Positions 33,191 to 43,980 of a DNA stretch of 64,000 nucleotides are shown here, piece after piece (position 1 is the first letter of the stretch; every line of letters starts with the position of its first letter). The position numbers and the translations under genes are program-made. Source of the DNA: Paenibacillus farraposensis (GTDB taxonomy: Bacteria; Bacillota; Bacilli; Paenibacillales; Paenibacillaceae); assembly GCF_020736845.1 (NCBI RefSeq), contig NZ_JAFFQR010000084.1, forward strand, positions 108,042 to 172,041. The letters run 5' to 3'. Below the pieces are notes generated by a model. The model was not told the origin of the DNA and did not search any database. It worked only from the letters and a program-made list of their open reading frames with translations.

Positions 33191-33305
33191 GGCCGAAGAT
33201 GAAGAGACTGGCAGAGTATGGACTGAGCAAGAACTTAATACCTATCTGGATTCGTCTAAAGACGGAGCAAAGATGGCGGGGACCAAGGTCAATATCGTAG
33301 TCTGA
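33161..33305 (+). pseudogene. Unrecognised plus-strand 3' gene remnant
   Basis: A frame without a start reads SEQNNEKAEDEETGRVW and ELNTYLDSSKDGAKMAG and ends at a TGA at about 33303, followed by a 12-base hairpin. Composition and the terminator-like hairpin suggest the tail of a real gene whose 5' part is gone. The family is not recognised. Confidence 0.35.
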
Positions 33306-33349
33306 TCCAGGCTATCCTGTTCCTGTCAGGTTGATACTGCTGTACAGGT

Positions 33350-33394
33350 GGAGGGTGCTTCAAGGGAACGTTATGGTTCGTAGAAGCACCCTCC
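33350..33394 (+). terminator. Hairpin, probably an old terminator
   Basis: GGAGGGTGCTTC (33350-33361) and GAAGCACCCTCC (33383-33394) pair perfectly across a 21-base loop. No T-run follows. Confidence 0.5.
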
Positions 33395-33497
33395 GCTTAG
33401 TACTATGGAAAAAGACTGGGTGGAAAATGAAAATGTAACCAATTCCTTAGCAATGATTATTATTGATAATAAAAATATTAAGTATTTAATAATAATA

Positions 33498-33527
33498 TTG
33501 ACCATTATAATTATGGTGTGTTATATT
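33498..33527 (+). promoter_or_regulatory. Promoter of the arabinofuranosidase gene
   Basis: TTGACC (33498-33503) and TATATT (33522-33527) with an 18-base spacer in a very AT-rich stretch, about 75 bases before the ATG at 33604. I see no cre site here. Confidence 0.55.
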
Positions 33528-33603
33528 AACATCGTAATAAAACGGCTTGTTCGTCTTGGAGGTACAACGGAATTTATTTTCGCATTCAGAGAGGATGGTT
33601 TAG

Positions 33604-35118
<1,515 letters not shown>

Positions 35119-35259
35119 TTCTCTTCAAAATGAATAGGTAGGCCTCCGTGCCAGCTTCAAATAAGCTTGCGTCCTCTCTTGTCATGGCATACAAGAGTAG
35201 AATTGCGGGCTTTTTATATTAAAAATGAGCCATTTGTGGCGGAGCGCCATTTGTACATG

Positions 35260-36085
35260 GCGTTAGACTATGAGAGCGGCTGGAGCAAAGAGGAGCGTAC
35301 ATTGACAGAAATGATTGACCATTTTAAACCTCTGGCAGAGTCGGCAGTAGTCGATTTTGACTGTGACCGAAAAGGTAATTATTTTTGCACATCGCAGAGC
35401 CTCGGGGGTATGTCCTGAAAATACGATGGCTGCGTTCCGCCACGCTCTGGAGCTGTGAGCAACAGGCATTGAAACGGATGTGCAGCGTACCAAGGATGGG
35501 CATCTGGTGCTGATTCACGATGAATCGTTGAAGTGTACAGCAGGCTCCCCGCTTGATGTAAGGGATATTACACTGGAGGAACTGAATAGCTGGATGCGGG
35601 CGCCTGGTTTGATGAGAAATTCCAAGGCAGCAGGTGCCGCTGCTGGAGCTGGTACAATTCTCGGATACGGTGATTAATCTCGAATTAAAAAATAGCATCT
35701 ATCGCTACCCTGGTATGGAGGAAGAGGTCATTGCTGTGTAAAGCGTTTCGGACTGGAAGAGCGGGTGATCCTATCCAGCTTCAATCATGATTCGCTGGCG
35801 CTCTGTGCGCAAATCGCGCCCGAGATCAGGACTGGCGTGCTGTATATTGAGGTTATGGTGCGTCCATCGGAGTACATCCCAATTTGGGGCCACAGCGCTT
35901 CATGCCTGCAAGTATACTGTTACACCGGAGGCCGTATCCGAGGCTTTGACGTAGGTGTGGTCTACCAACCGTGGACTTGTGAATGAGCCGGAGGAAATGA
36001 AGCGTTTGCTGGAGGCCGGGATGAGCGGCATGATAACAGACGATCCTGATCGGCTGGTGCACATTTTATCTGCCCGTTCGTCCTG
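35260..36085 (+). pseudogene. Glycerophosphodiester phosphodiesterase, dead
   Basis: In one frame AHRRASGVCPENTMAAFRH and IETDVQRTKDGHLVLIHDE give the GDPD active-site region, but a TGA at about 35457 replaces the glycine codon of the ELGATGIE stretch. A shift near 35610 moves to NLELKNSIYRYPGMEEEV, then LSSFNHDSLALC, and further shifts lead to the ending LLEAGMSGMITDDPDRLV. Several frameshifts plus a nonsense codon make it inactive. The first 80 codons upstream (from 35167) are open but not recognised. Intact relatives hydrolyse glycerophosphodiesters to glycerol-3-phosphate. Confidence 0.85.
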
Positions 36086-36120
36086 ATCCGTCTTGGTCGT
36101 AAGCAAACTGAACTGAAGTG

Positions 36121-36175
36121 AAAAGACTATCCAGCACGCTCCCGTATTTACGAGGCAAAAGGAGAGTCTTTTTTT
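36121..36175 (+). terminator. Intrinsic terminator
   Basis: AAAGACTATCC pairs with GGAGAGTCTTT and is followed by a run of T; it survives behind the dead phosphodiesterase gene and also faces the convergent methyltransferase. Confidence 0.75.
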
Positions 36176-36196
36176 GACAGTGAACCTGATCTTTTC

Positions 36197-37024
36197 CTAC
36201 TTGATGCCAAGCCGCATACGGTAGCTGAACAGGGTATCCCGCGTTTTGCCCTGAAAGTGATCCTCTACCTGTTTCACAAAGCGGGCCACATCGTCATCCA
36301 GTGTTCGATTGCCGAGCTTGAAGACACTCTGGATGCCGCCTTGGCTTAGAGCAAGCCCTATATAGCCGGCGGCGTCACACTGTTCATGGTTGTGAAAGAC
36401 AATTTCCCGGGTGTAGCGAAATTGTCCGCTGCGCTGCAGATTAGCCAAATGCTGATCTTTGCTCCATTTGTGGGCTTGTTGCTCTACAGGGGTTACCTGC
36501 TCTAAAATGGTATCCGCTTTGGCAATTAGCTCAGTATAAGTCTGCTCTATCTGCCATTGCAGCACCGGAGGCCAGTCACAGTCAAAGGCTGCGAACACGC
36601 CGCCCTGAGCCAAGACTCTGCCTGCTTCAAGAAGCGTGCTCTCGGGTTCCATCCAGTGAAAGGATTGAGAGCAGGTGATGACATCTACAGTTCCATCCTC
36701 AAAAGGCAGGCTGTTGGAGAACCCGCTTTGGAAGGAGATGGCTCCTGCCGTGGTCGTTCCTGCTGCTTTCAGCTTGTGCTCAGCCTTTTCTCTCATGTCC
36801 GGGTTAGGCTCGATGCCGACGATCCGCCGAGCTGCATCTTTCCAGATGAAAGTCGAAAGCCCTGTACCGCAGCCAATATCGGCTACAAGATCTACATTTC
36901 GTTCCAGGTAGCGGCTAATGATTTCCACGACGAGTGACGGTGCTTCCGGGCGAAACTGATCGTAGTTGTCGGCAAAACCGCTAAAACGGTCAACGTTGCT
37001 TTGCAGATTTCCTTTAGGTATCAT
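36197..37024 (-). CDS. Class I SAM-dependent methyltransferase
   Basis: 275 residues. Motif I is VADIGCGTGLSTF, followed by the acidic end of strand two (IVGIEPNP) and the motif IV region VDVITCSQSFHWMEPE, the HWM-type signature of small-molecule methyltransferases related to UbiE/YafE. The C-terminal half resembles trans-aconitate-methyltransferase-like proteins. The substrate is unknown. The start at 37024 is favoured by AAGGAGG 11 bases upstream; the longer frame from 37066 lacks a site. Confidence 0.88.
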   Translation of the reverse strand: MIPKGNLQSNVDRFSGFADNYDQFRPEAPSLVVEIISRYLERNVDLVADIGCGTGLSTFIWKDAARRIVGIEPNPDMREKAEHKLKAAGTTTAGAISFQSGFSNSLPFEDGTVDVITCSQSFHWMEPESTLLEAGRVLAQGGVFAAFDCDWPPVLQWQIEQTYTELIAKADTILEQVTPVEQQAHKWSKDQHLANLQRSGQFRYTREIVFHNHEQCDAAGYIGLALSQGGIQSVFKLGNRTLDDDVARFVKQVEDHFQGKTRDTLFSYRMRLGIK

Positions 37025-37170
37025 AAGAGCTTTTTCCTCCTTGGCTTCGACCGGGTGGCCGAGCAAATTCCAATGCTGCTGTACTCTTACATTGTACTGT
37101 TTTATATGTTTATCTATCTACTGTTGTGATTGTACAGCAACCATCGGATTTCGAAGGGGGGGTTCATGTA

Positions 37171-37712
37171 TTATCGTGGAGCAAGCGCCTCGCGTATCAT
37201 GGAGTCCAGCATAGGGCGCAAATCTTCATGCTGCATGCCCATGTGGAGTACGGCTTCCAGATATCCGGCTTTATCGTCAATATTATAACGAGTACCTTCC
37301 AGTTCCAGAGCGAGCAACTGGTTCTGCAATGCTACCTGATGCAGAGCGTCTGTCAGCTGATATTCGCCACCCGCCCCGGTGGACATATTTCCCAATATGG
37401 AGAAAATGGAAGGCTCCAATACATACCGGCCGATGACGGCCTGCCGTGATGGGGCATCTGCCGGGGAAGGCTTTTCGACAAGTCCGCCGACTTCGTGAAT
37501 CAGGCCATTCTGGCGGGAGGACTCAATAATGCCGTATTTGCTCACATCCTGTTCTTCCACTGTGCGCACGCCAACTACTTGCTTGGCGGTCGCCTCGTAA
37601 ACATTCATCATTTGACGAATGGCAGGAGTGGAGGAATTCATATAGCCGGTTTGTCTACGATGGGCAGCATCTCTTTGGGTAAAGCTTTTGTGGCAGGAAC
37701 AAAATGGTTCAT
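37171..37712 (-). pseudogene. galU: GalU (UTP-glucose-1-phosphate uridylyltransferase), internally deleted
   Basis: An ATG at 37712 opens NHFVPATKALPKEMLPIVDK, the nucleotide-binding start of GalU without its first residues. A TGA follows after KPAI, and the text resumes in a new context as SSTPAIRQMMNVYE, VSKYGIIESS, GLVEKPSPADAPS and GEYQLTDALHQ to the normal C terminus. About 95 residues between are missing, including much of the sugar-binding part. GalU makes UDP-glucose. It is the last gene of the minus-strand glycosyltransferase operon. Confidence 0.85.
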
Positions 37713-37715
37713 AGT

Positions 37716-38001
37716 CTAGCGACTGGAATAACGGATTTTGTAATTTTTCTCATAGCGATTCACTTTCCTTCGAGATAGAGAACCAAATACCCAGTATCGA
37801 CTCCCGATATAATTAATGATCATTCCGGCTGCGGTAGCGATCAGCTTGCATAAGGCAAGGGGCAGCTCAGTTCCAGTGTGAAGCAGTTGGAACTCCGGCC
37901 CAGGCCAGCAGCATAAATACGATATAATCTACGCCCGTATTGACCAGTCCTGCCATGCCAAAACGGATCATAGGAAGCAACGGGGCTATGCGGTTTTTCA
38001 T
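37716..38001 (-). pseudogene. gtrA: GtrA-family flippase, frameshifted and shortened
   Basis: The ATG at 38001 begins MIRFGMAGLVNTGVDYIVFM, the first GtrA helix. A frameshift near 37870 gives a TGA; in the shifted frame the second helix and signature continue (KLIATAAGMIINYIGSRYWV) and end after 20 basic residues. Helices three and four are absent. GtrA proteins flip undecaprenyl-phosphate sugars. It starts 3 bases after the GT2 gene and is followed 3 bases later by the broken galU. Confidence 0.8.
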
Positions 38002-38004
38002 GGA

Positions 38005-39096
38005 TTATGCTCCATGACCGGATCGGGGACCAGTATAGACCGCGCTGTTGCCGCGTGTTGTGCGTCCGGCGGAAATCAGGCTTTCACGGGTTCCCTGCAT
38101 GTACAGGGAGTCACGCTGTTCAGGAACCTTCATGGCATGTGTCGGTCCGTTTTCGTATTGTCCACCCAGATGCTCGCGGACAATGTAGAGTGGGCGAGCT
38201 TTGATCTCATCATAAATACGTCCAATATATTCACCCATAATACCGAGAATAATCAGGATCACTCCGTTAAAAATCAGGCTGATGCTAATCATGGACGACC
38301 AGCCCTTCATCACGTAGGAATCGGTAAAAAAATTGAGGAATAGCACGTACATCAGGTACAGAAAGCCAGACAGGGACAGCAGTGCTCCGATGTACCCCGC
38401 GAGCTTGAGAGGCTTGATGGAAAAGGAGGTGATCCCGTCCAGGCTGAGCTTGATCATGCGTTTCAGCGGGTACTTGGTTTCGCCTGCGAGCCGCTCATCG
38501 CGCTCATATTCGACCGCAGTTTGCTTGAACCCGATCCAGCTAACCAGCCCGCGGACAAACCGGTTATTTTCCGGCAGCCGCTTTAGTTCATCGACAACCT
38601 TGCGGTCCATCAGGCGGAAGTCTCCGGTGTCCACCGGGATATTGATATCCGTTGAGGCTTTGAGCACACGGTAGAAGAGGCTAGCCGACCATTTTTTGAA
38701 GAGAGTTTCGCCATTGCGTTTAAGCCGTTTGGCATAAACCACTTCATAGCCTTCCTTCCATTTGCTAGCCATCTCAACAATCAGCTCCGGCGGGTCCTGG
38801 AGGTCGGCATCAATGACGACGACCGCCTCTCCCACCGCATAATCCATCCCGGCGGTAATGGCCAGCTGGTGACCGAAATTACGGGAAAAATCAATCAAGA
38901 CAATCGTATCATCTCTGAGACTGAATTCCTTGATGAGCTGGACGCTACGGTCGGAGCTTCCATCATTTACGAAGATCAGCTCGTAGGGCTCACCCATCGA
39001 GCCCATGACCTGTTTTAGCCGCCGATAGGTTTCTGTAATGACGGCCTCCTCGTTGTACATCGGTATAACTATGGAATAACGAATTTGTTTACTCAT
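38005..39096 (-). CDS. Polyisoprenyl-phosphate glycosyltransferase (GT2, GtrB/YkcC type)
   Basis: 363 residues. The GT2 domain has IPMYNEE, FVNDGSSD, FSRNFGHQLAITAGMDYA and the metal-binding DAD at 96-98 (DADLQDPP), then two C-terminal membrane helices (about 235-260 and 268-292). It should transfer a sugar, probably glucose, from a nucleotide sugar to undecaprenyl phosphate on the inner face of the membrane. It sits between the GT39 gene upstream and the gtrA and galU remnants downstream. The order matches B. subtilis ykcB-ykcC. Confidence 0.9.
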   Translation of the reverse strand: MSKQIRYSIVIPMYNEEAVITETYRRLKQVMGSMGEPYELIFVNDGSSDRSVQLIKEFSLRDDTIVLIDFSRNFGHQLAITAGMDYAVGEAVVVIDADLQDPPELIVEMASKWKEGYEVVYAKRLKRNGETLFKKWSASLFYRVLKASTDINIPVDTGDFRLMDRKVVDELKRLPENNRFVRGLVSWIGFKQTAVEYERDERLAGETKYPLKRMIKLSLDGITSFSIKPLKLAGYIGALLSLSGFLYLMYVLFLNFFTDSYVMKGWSSMISISLIFNGVILIILGIMGEYIGRIYDEIKARPLYIVREHLGGQYENGPTHAMKVPEQRDSLYMQGTRESLISAGRTTRGNSAVYTGPRSGHGA

Positions 39097-39114
39097 GAGT
39101 AATTCCTCCCTAAT

Positions 39115-41436
39115 TTATAATGTGACTTCATATAAAGTGCCGCTTCCGCCACGCTCGCCTCCGCCAGATCGACCTTGACCATCCTGGGCATTCGAAGGAC
39201 TATTCGTTTTGTTGTTTTCGCTCGTTGATGTTTTCCATTCATCGGTAGGGATCACTTTGCCGTGCTCTTTGATCCAGGCAGTGACTTCGGAGTTGCCGCT
39301 GTCCGGTCCACCGCCGCCTCCGCCAGAGATCATGAAGTATTTCACTTGGCCGCTTTCCACCAGTGCCTTGATCTTGTCTACGTTATACACCGGATCGGAA
39401 GATACAAAGCCGTTCATAATAATTACTTTTTGTCCGGCTTCAATCATGTAAGGAGCAGCTGTCGAATAGTTGCTTGCCGCGAAAAGATAGGTTTCACCTG
39501 TGTTGTGCTTTTGCAAATAGCTTAGTGTTTTTTGGTCCAGGCTTTGGCTGCCGTTCGGGCCTCCCATTCCTCTGAAGCGCGATGAAGATCTTCTTTCGGT
39601 ATCTGTGTTTGATTCGGTGCTTGCAGCATTGCCATTAGAGCTGATTTGTTCCGCATTGCCAGATGTGCCATTCGGTTGAGTTCCTTTAGCTTGTTGATCG
39701 CTGCTGTTTGAACATCTTTGTCCACCTGGCATTTCACCGCCGCCGAATTGACTTGGTCCGGCTTGTGGAATCATGCTGTTCCCCCCGTAGGTGATCGGTG
39801 TCAATGCCCAGTACATAGGGCCGATAAACATGGCGAGCATGCTTGCCATGATCGCGAATTTAGTCCACTTCTCAGATGTCAGTCGTGCTACTACCAGCAA
39901 TGCTGTTCCAATGATTCCTAGAATCAAGACCACGATGGACCAGCCGCTACCAATGGTGTCGTTGTAATTTTGTAAAATAAACCAGCCGAATGCCGAAGTT
40001 GTCAAAATCGCAATGGGGAGCAGCCAGGAGAGCCAGCCGGAACGCTCGCGATACTGCTGCCACAATTCTACGAATCCGGCTCCGAAGAGCGCTGAAATCG
40101 GTGGTGCGAGCATAATCAGGTAATATTGATGAAAGAAACCTGCTACGCTGAAAAATGCAGCTGCGGGAAGCAGCCAAGCGAGCCAGAAGATGACCTCTTT
40201 GCGCTTTTGGGTTATATTGCGACGCCGAATGCTTGCAAGCAGGCCGATCGAAGCAATCAGAGCGAATGGAAGCAGCCAGCTGGCTTGGCCTGACAGTGCG
40301 GATTGGAACAAGCGTAAAGGTCCCTTTTCACCAGTGCCGAACATGCCGCCGGAATTTCTGCCCGGCCCGCCAGGACCACCGGGACCTTCAGGACCGCCAC
40401 CAGGTCCACCCTGCCCGCCGTCAGGGTGGCCTTGCCCGTTGCCGCCAAAACCGCCCGGCGACATTTGGTCACCGACGCCGAATCCTCCTGCTGCCATGTT
40501 ATTGGCACCAGAGTCACCGGCCGTTGGAGTATCGTTCGATGAAGCAGCTGTTTGGGCCTGATTCGAATGGGTATTGCTGCTGCTCTCTGAGGAGTTCTGC
40601 CTCCACTCCGAGCGCTGCCCGCCACGAGTGCCGCCGGTTCCCCGATCTCCTGTCAGACGGGAAAGACCGTTATAGCCAAAGGCCAGATTCAGGACGGAGT
40701 TCGTACCGCTGCTCCCCATATAAGGGCGCTGGTATGCCGGAGTAGAGTCGACCACGACTGCCCAAGAGAGCGATACAACCAGAAGAACGGCTGCTGATCC
40801 CGCCAGGATGACCACTTTGCGCTTCCAGTTGAACTTGGAGGCCAGCAGATAGAACAATCCCAAAGCGGGAACGATCATATAGGCTTGCAGCATTTTTTCG
40901 TTAAATCCGATGCCCACAACGGCGAAAGCTGCGATAATCAGCCCTGTTCTGCTATTTCCAATTCCTCTGAACAGCAACCATGTTGCGAGCAGCAGTGTGA
41001 AGACCAGCATAGCGTCGATGTTATTCGTGCGGCTGACGGCTACTGCTATTGGTGTAGTTGCCATAGCGAAGGCGGCCAATCGTGCAGCCATCGTACCGAA
41101 GCTTGGTTTCACGAGCAGGTATATGAGCAATACTGATCCGACCTGAGCCAGTGCCTGCGGCAGGATAACGCTCCAGCCGTGAAGCCCGAATATATAGGCG
41201 CTCGCGGTCTGAATCCAGAACACGACAGGCGGTTTGTCTATCGTTACCGATCCGGCAGAATCAAGTGAGGCGAAGAAGAAATTGTGAAAGCTTTGCAGCA
41301 TGCTTGCTACTGCCGTTGTGTAGTAGGTGTTGGCGTATTTGTCTTGCCAGATGTTGTATCCGTTCAAAAATGCAGATATCAGCATGATGATGATCAGGGG
41401 AATATCGGCCCTGGTCTTGAACCATTTCTTAATCAT
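39115..41436 (-). CDS. GT39 membrane glycosyltransferase (YkcB/ArnT type) with Gly/Pro-rich loop
   Basis: 773 residues with about ten membrane helices. The first periplasmic loop carries the GT39 landmark TIDKPPVVFWIQT, and SRTNNIDAMLVF lies in the fourth helix region. The enzyme would take a sugar from a polyprenyl-phosphate donor and attach it to a wall polymer or protein outside the membrane. Two insertions are unusual: residues about 260-370, full of Gly, Pro, Asn and Ser (GGPGGGPEGPGGPGGPG), and a Ser/Asn-rich stretch at about 565-625. The start at 41436 has GGAG 10 bases upstream. It is divergent from a two-component system that may regulate it. Confidence 0.88.
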   Translation of the reverse strand: MIKKWFKTRADIPLIIIMLISAFLNGYNIWQDKYANTYYTTAVASMLQSFHNFFFASLDSAGSVTIDKPPVVFWIQTASAYIFGLHGWSVILPQALAQVGSVLLIYLLVKPSFGTMAARLAAFAMATTPIAVAVSRTNNIDAMLVFTLLLATWLLFRGIGNSRTGLIIAAFAVVGIGFNEKMLQAYMIVPALGLFYLLASKFNWKRKVVILAGSAAVLLVVSLSWAVVVDSTPAYQRPYMGSSGTNSVLNLAFGYNGLSRLTGDRGTGGTRGGQRSEWRQNSSESSSNTHSNQAQTAASSNDTPTAGDSGANNMAAGGFGVGDQMSPGGFGGNGQGHPDGGQGGPGGGPEGPGGPGGPGRNSGGMFGTGEKGPLRLFQSALSGQASWLLPFALIASIGLLASIRRRNITQKRKEVIFWLAWLLPAAAFFSVAGFFHQYYLIMLAPPISALFGAGFVELWQQYRERSGWLSWLLPIAILTTSAFGWFILQNYNDTIGSGWSIVVLILGIIGTALLVVARLTSEKWTKFAIMASMLAMFIGPMYWALTPITYGGNSMIPQAGPSQFGGGEMPGGQRCSNSSDQQAKGTQPNGTSGNAEQISSNGNAASTESNTDTERRSSSRFRGMGGPNGSQSLDQKTLSYLQKHNTGETYLFAASNYSTAAPYMIEAGQKVIIMNGFVSSDPVYNVDKIKALVESGQVKYFMISGGGGGGPDSGNSEVTAWIKEHGKVIPTDEWKTSTSENNKTNSPSNAQDGQGRSGGGERGGSGTLYEVTL

Positions 41437-41723
41437 GTACATTCCACTCCCTGTGAAAATTGTTGTATTTATTCCGTTGTTCTAGCCGCTATCTTCAGAA
41501 CTGCGGAATGATCAGTCGCTTCTGACTCTGGCCCGGTGAACTACCGGCTTGCTATTATCTTGCCAAACGTATCTTAATTGGTTATGAGCGCTCCCTGAAC
41601 GTTAGCTGAAAGCTGCGCGGGGGTGCTTTTTTTACGGCAGGATTCAGGTATATTAAATACAGGTAAAGACGGGCCAACCTTTAGAAGAGAAAAAACGTAG
41701 CGTTATGAAAGGGAAGATTAATC

Positions 41724-42410
41724 ATGAATCCAATACACGGAGTTAGAGTTATGCTGGCGGACGATGAGCCTCATATTTTACAATTTTTGGAGCTTGGACT
41801 GATTAATGAAGGATATGAAGTTAAAACCGCTGAGAATGGGAGCGCAGCGCTTGATCTGGCAAGAGGGTTTCGCCCGCATGTCGCAGTGCTGGATGTGATG
41901 ATGCCGGAAATGAGCGGCTTCGAGGTGTGTCAAAGCCTTAAGGAGACGGAGGATAACATCGCGGTCATTATGCTGACAGCCAAGGATGATGTAGACGATC
42001 GGGTCAAGGGGCTGAAGCTGGGTGCGGATGATTACGTGGTAAAACCTTTTAGCTTTAATGAGCTATTGGCACGCATTGAAGCGCGTCTGCGCAATCAGTT
42101 TCCCGATCTGCTGGGCGAGGTGGTTCACGGTCCCTTTCAAGTGGATGATCGGCGCAAGGAAATTCGTTATCAGGGGCAGGTGCTGGAACTGTCGCCGACC
42201 GAATATGAGCTATTGAAATTTCTGGTGCTGAATCACGGCATTGTCCTGAGTAAAAGTCGTATTCTGGATCGGGTATGGGGATACGATTTTGGGGGCGAGG
42301 ATAATATTGTCGAAGTGTATATCCGTTCCCTGCGAGAAAAGCTTAAAGATAAAGAACACCGGGTTATTCGAACGCTGCGTGGAGTGGGATACCGGTTGGA
42401 CCTGCTATGA
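41724..42410 (+). CDS. OmpR/PhoB-family response regulator
   Basis: 228 residues. The receiver domain has acidic residues D13-D14, phospho-acceptor D57 (AVLDVMMP) and the lysine of VVKPFSF. The C-terminal winged helix ends in the usual VEVYIRSLREKL and RTLRGVGYRL. It overlaps the kinase gene by four bases (ATGA). It is divergent from the GT39-GT2 operon with 287 bases between, so regulation of wall glycosylation is plausible. AAAGGG precedes the ATG. Confidence 0.95.
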   Translation: MNPIHGVRVMLADDEPHILQFLELGLINEGYEVKTAENGSAALDLARGFRPHVAVLDVMMPEMSGFEVCQSLKETEDNIAVIMLTAKDDVDDRVKGLKLGADDYVVKPFSFNELLARIEARLRNQFPDLLGEVVHGPFQVDDRRKEIRYQGQVLELSPTEYELLKFLVLNHGIVLSKSRILDRVWGYDFGGEDNIVEVYIRSLREKLKDKEHRVIRTLRGVGYRLDLL

Positions 42411-43897
42411 AGACAGGGAGGCCAAATCGCAGAAAATATGCCCTCCGTTCACTTCGCTCGGAGCTTTTAGCCAGAACGTTGCTCATTTTGGCTTTGTTGC
42501 TCGTATTGATCGGTTTTCTGCAATATTTTCTGATGAAGGATTTTCTGTACCGGAGCCGGGCGGACGCTATGAAAACACAGTTAAATTCAATTCCTGCTGA
42601 TTTATTGCTCAGGGACTGGAAAGATCCGAACGGGGGGGCTGCTCCCTGGGGAGGAATCAATCGGAGGGACAGTCGGCCGGGGCCGTTTCTGTTTTGGTCG
42701 GATGTGTCGCTTGCATTTATAGATACGGACGGAACCTTTCGAAGCTTGTCCAGTGAAAACGGACTTAACCCACCGCGTCTCACCACTCAGCAGTACCGAG
42801 CGATGCAGCAGAACAAGCGCATGCTTCATGGCTATCAATTGATTACGGATGCTCAACGGAATGAGCAGCTGGTTGTATTCCGTTCGCTGGGTCCGCCCGA
42901 CCGCTCGTCAGGTATGCTTCAGATGGGCGTATCCACGACTTCCATGCAGGAGCAGCTAATAAATCAGCTTCGCACCTTTATTTTGCTGTCACTGATCGCA
43001 CTTGCGATTGGTCTGGCGCTCATGCTTCCAGTACTGCGTCGCACGCTGGTACCCCTTTCGAGAATGGTCGAGGCGGTCAAACGTATTGATGCCGGCAATC
43101 TGGACGAGCGCTTCGATGCAGATCAGGGGCAGTATGAGGTGGATCGTTTGGCGATTTCATTTAATGGAATGCTGGAACGACTGGAGCATTCGTTTGCTGC
43201 TGAACGGGAATTGCAGATGCAGATGAGACGATTTATAGCAGATGCTTCCCATGAACTGCGCACACCGCTCACGTCAATTCACGGGTTTTTGGAAGTGCTG
43301 CTGCGCGGAGCGGCATCCAATCCGAATCAGCTTCAATCTGCACTAGAGAGTATGTATGGTGAATCCAAGCGAATGAATAAGCTGGTTTCCGACTTGCTGT
43401 TACTGGCGAAACTGGACAGAACACCGGAGCTGAAACTGGATGATATATCGCTGGATGAGCTGCTGCTGGAAATGAAACCGCAGCTGCTGATGTTAGCAGG
43501 CACGCGCAAGGTGGTTTTCGATATGACAGCAGGTGTGCGGGTGCTGGCTGAAGGGGATAAAATCAAGCAGGTGGTGCTCAACCTGTTCCATAATGCTGTT
43601 CAGCATACGAATGCGGAAAAAGGCGTGATCCATATGAATTTGTCTGCTAGCAAGAAAATGGCAGATATCCAGATATGCGATAACGGTCCAGGCATGAGTC
43701 AAGAGCAGTTGGAGCGGATATTTGAGCGATTTTATCGCGGAGATGAATCACGTACGCGCAGCTCGGGCGGAGCAGGTCTCGGTTTGGCTATTACAGAGTC
43801 TATCGTGAAAGCGCACGGGGGGAACATTGCGGCCGAAAGTACACCGGGAGTCGGCAGTGTATTCAAAGTAACGCTGCCATTGGCAGGTAAGGTATAG
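42407..43897 (+). CDS. Sensor histidine kinase
   Basis: 496 residues: a first membrane helix (about 22-43), an extracytoplasmic domain of about 145 residues, a second helix (about 190-210), HAMP, a HisKA domain with H282 in DASHELRTPLTSIHGF, and an ATPase domain with NLFHNAVQHT (N box), CDNGPGMS and SGGAGLGLAI (G boxes). The sensor domain is not a recognised family. It partners the preceding regulator. The GT39 operon lies divergently upstream of the regulator gene. Confidence 0.95.
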   Translation: MKTGRPNRRKYALRSLRSELLARTLLILALLLVLIGFLQYFLMKDFLYRSRADAMKTQLNSIPADLLLRDWKDPNGGAAPWGGINRRDSRPGPFLFWSDVSLAFIDTDGTFRSLSSENGLNPPRLTTQQYRAMQQNKRMLHGYQLITDAQRNEQLVVFRSLGPPDRSSGMLQMGVSTTSMQEQLINQLRTFILLSLIALAIGLALMLPVLRRTLVPLSRMVEAVKRIDAGNLDERFDADQGQYEVDRLAISFNGMLERLEHSFAAERELQMQMRRFIADASHELRTPLTSIHGFLEVLLRGAASNPNQLQSALESMYGESKRMNKLVSDLLLLAKLDRTPELKLDDISLDELLLEMKPQLLMLAGTRKVVFDMTAGVRVLAEGDKIKQVVLNLFHNAVQHTNAEKGVIHMNLSASKKMADIQICDNGPGMSQEQLERIFERFYRGDESRTRSSGGAGLGLAITESIVKAHGGNIAAESTPGVGSVFKVTLPLAGKV

Positions 43898-43925
43898 TAT
43901 TACACATGATGGCGTAACCTAAAAA

Positions 43926-43977
43926 AAGCCTCCCGAACTGCAGCTTGACTCGTTACACGGCTCGGGAGGCTTCGGAG
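43926..43977. terminator. Bidirectional intrinsic terminator
   Basis: AAGCCTCCCGA (43926-43936) and TCGGGAGGCTT (43962-43972) are perfect arms. On the minus strand a run of seven T follows, ending the protease message; on the plus strand it ends the kinase message. Confidence 0.88.
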
Positions 43978-43980
43978 TTG

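Noticed and set aside
35735..35752. cre-like TGTAAAGCGTTTCGG
   Set aside because: It lies inside the dead GDPD coding sequence, away from any promoter.
40190..40745. Proline-rich plus-strand frames opposite the GT39 gene
   Set aside because: They are mirror images of the Gly/Pro-rich codons of the real minus-strand gene and have no start signal.
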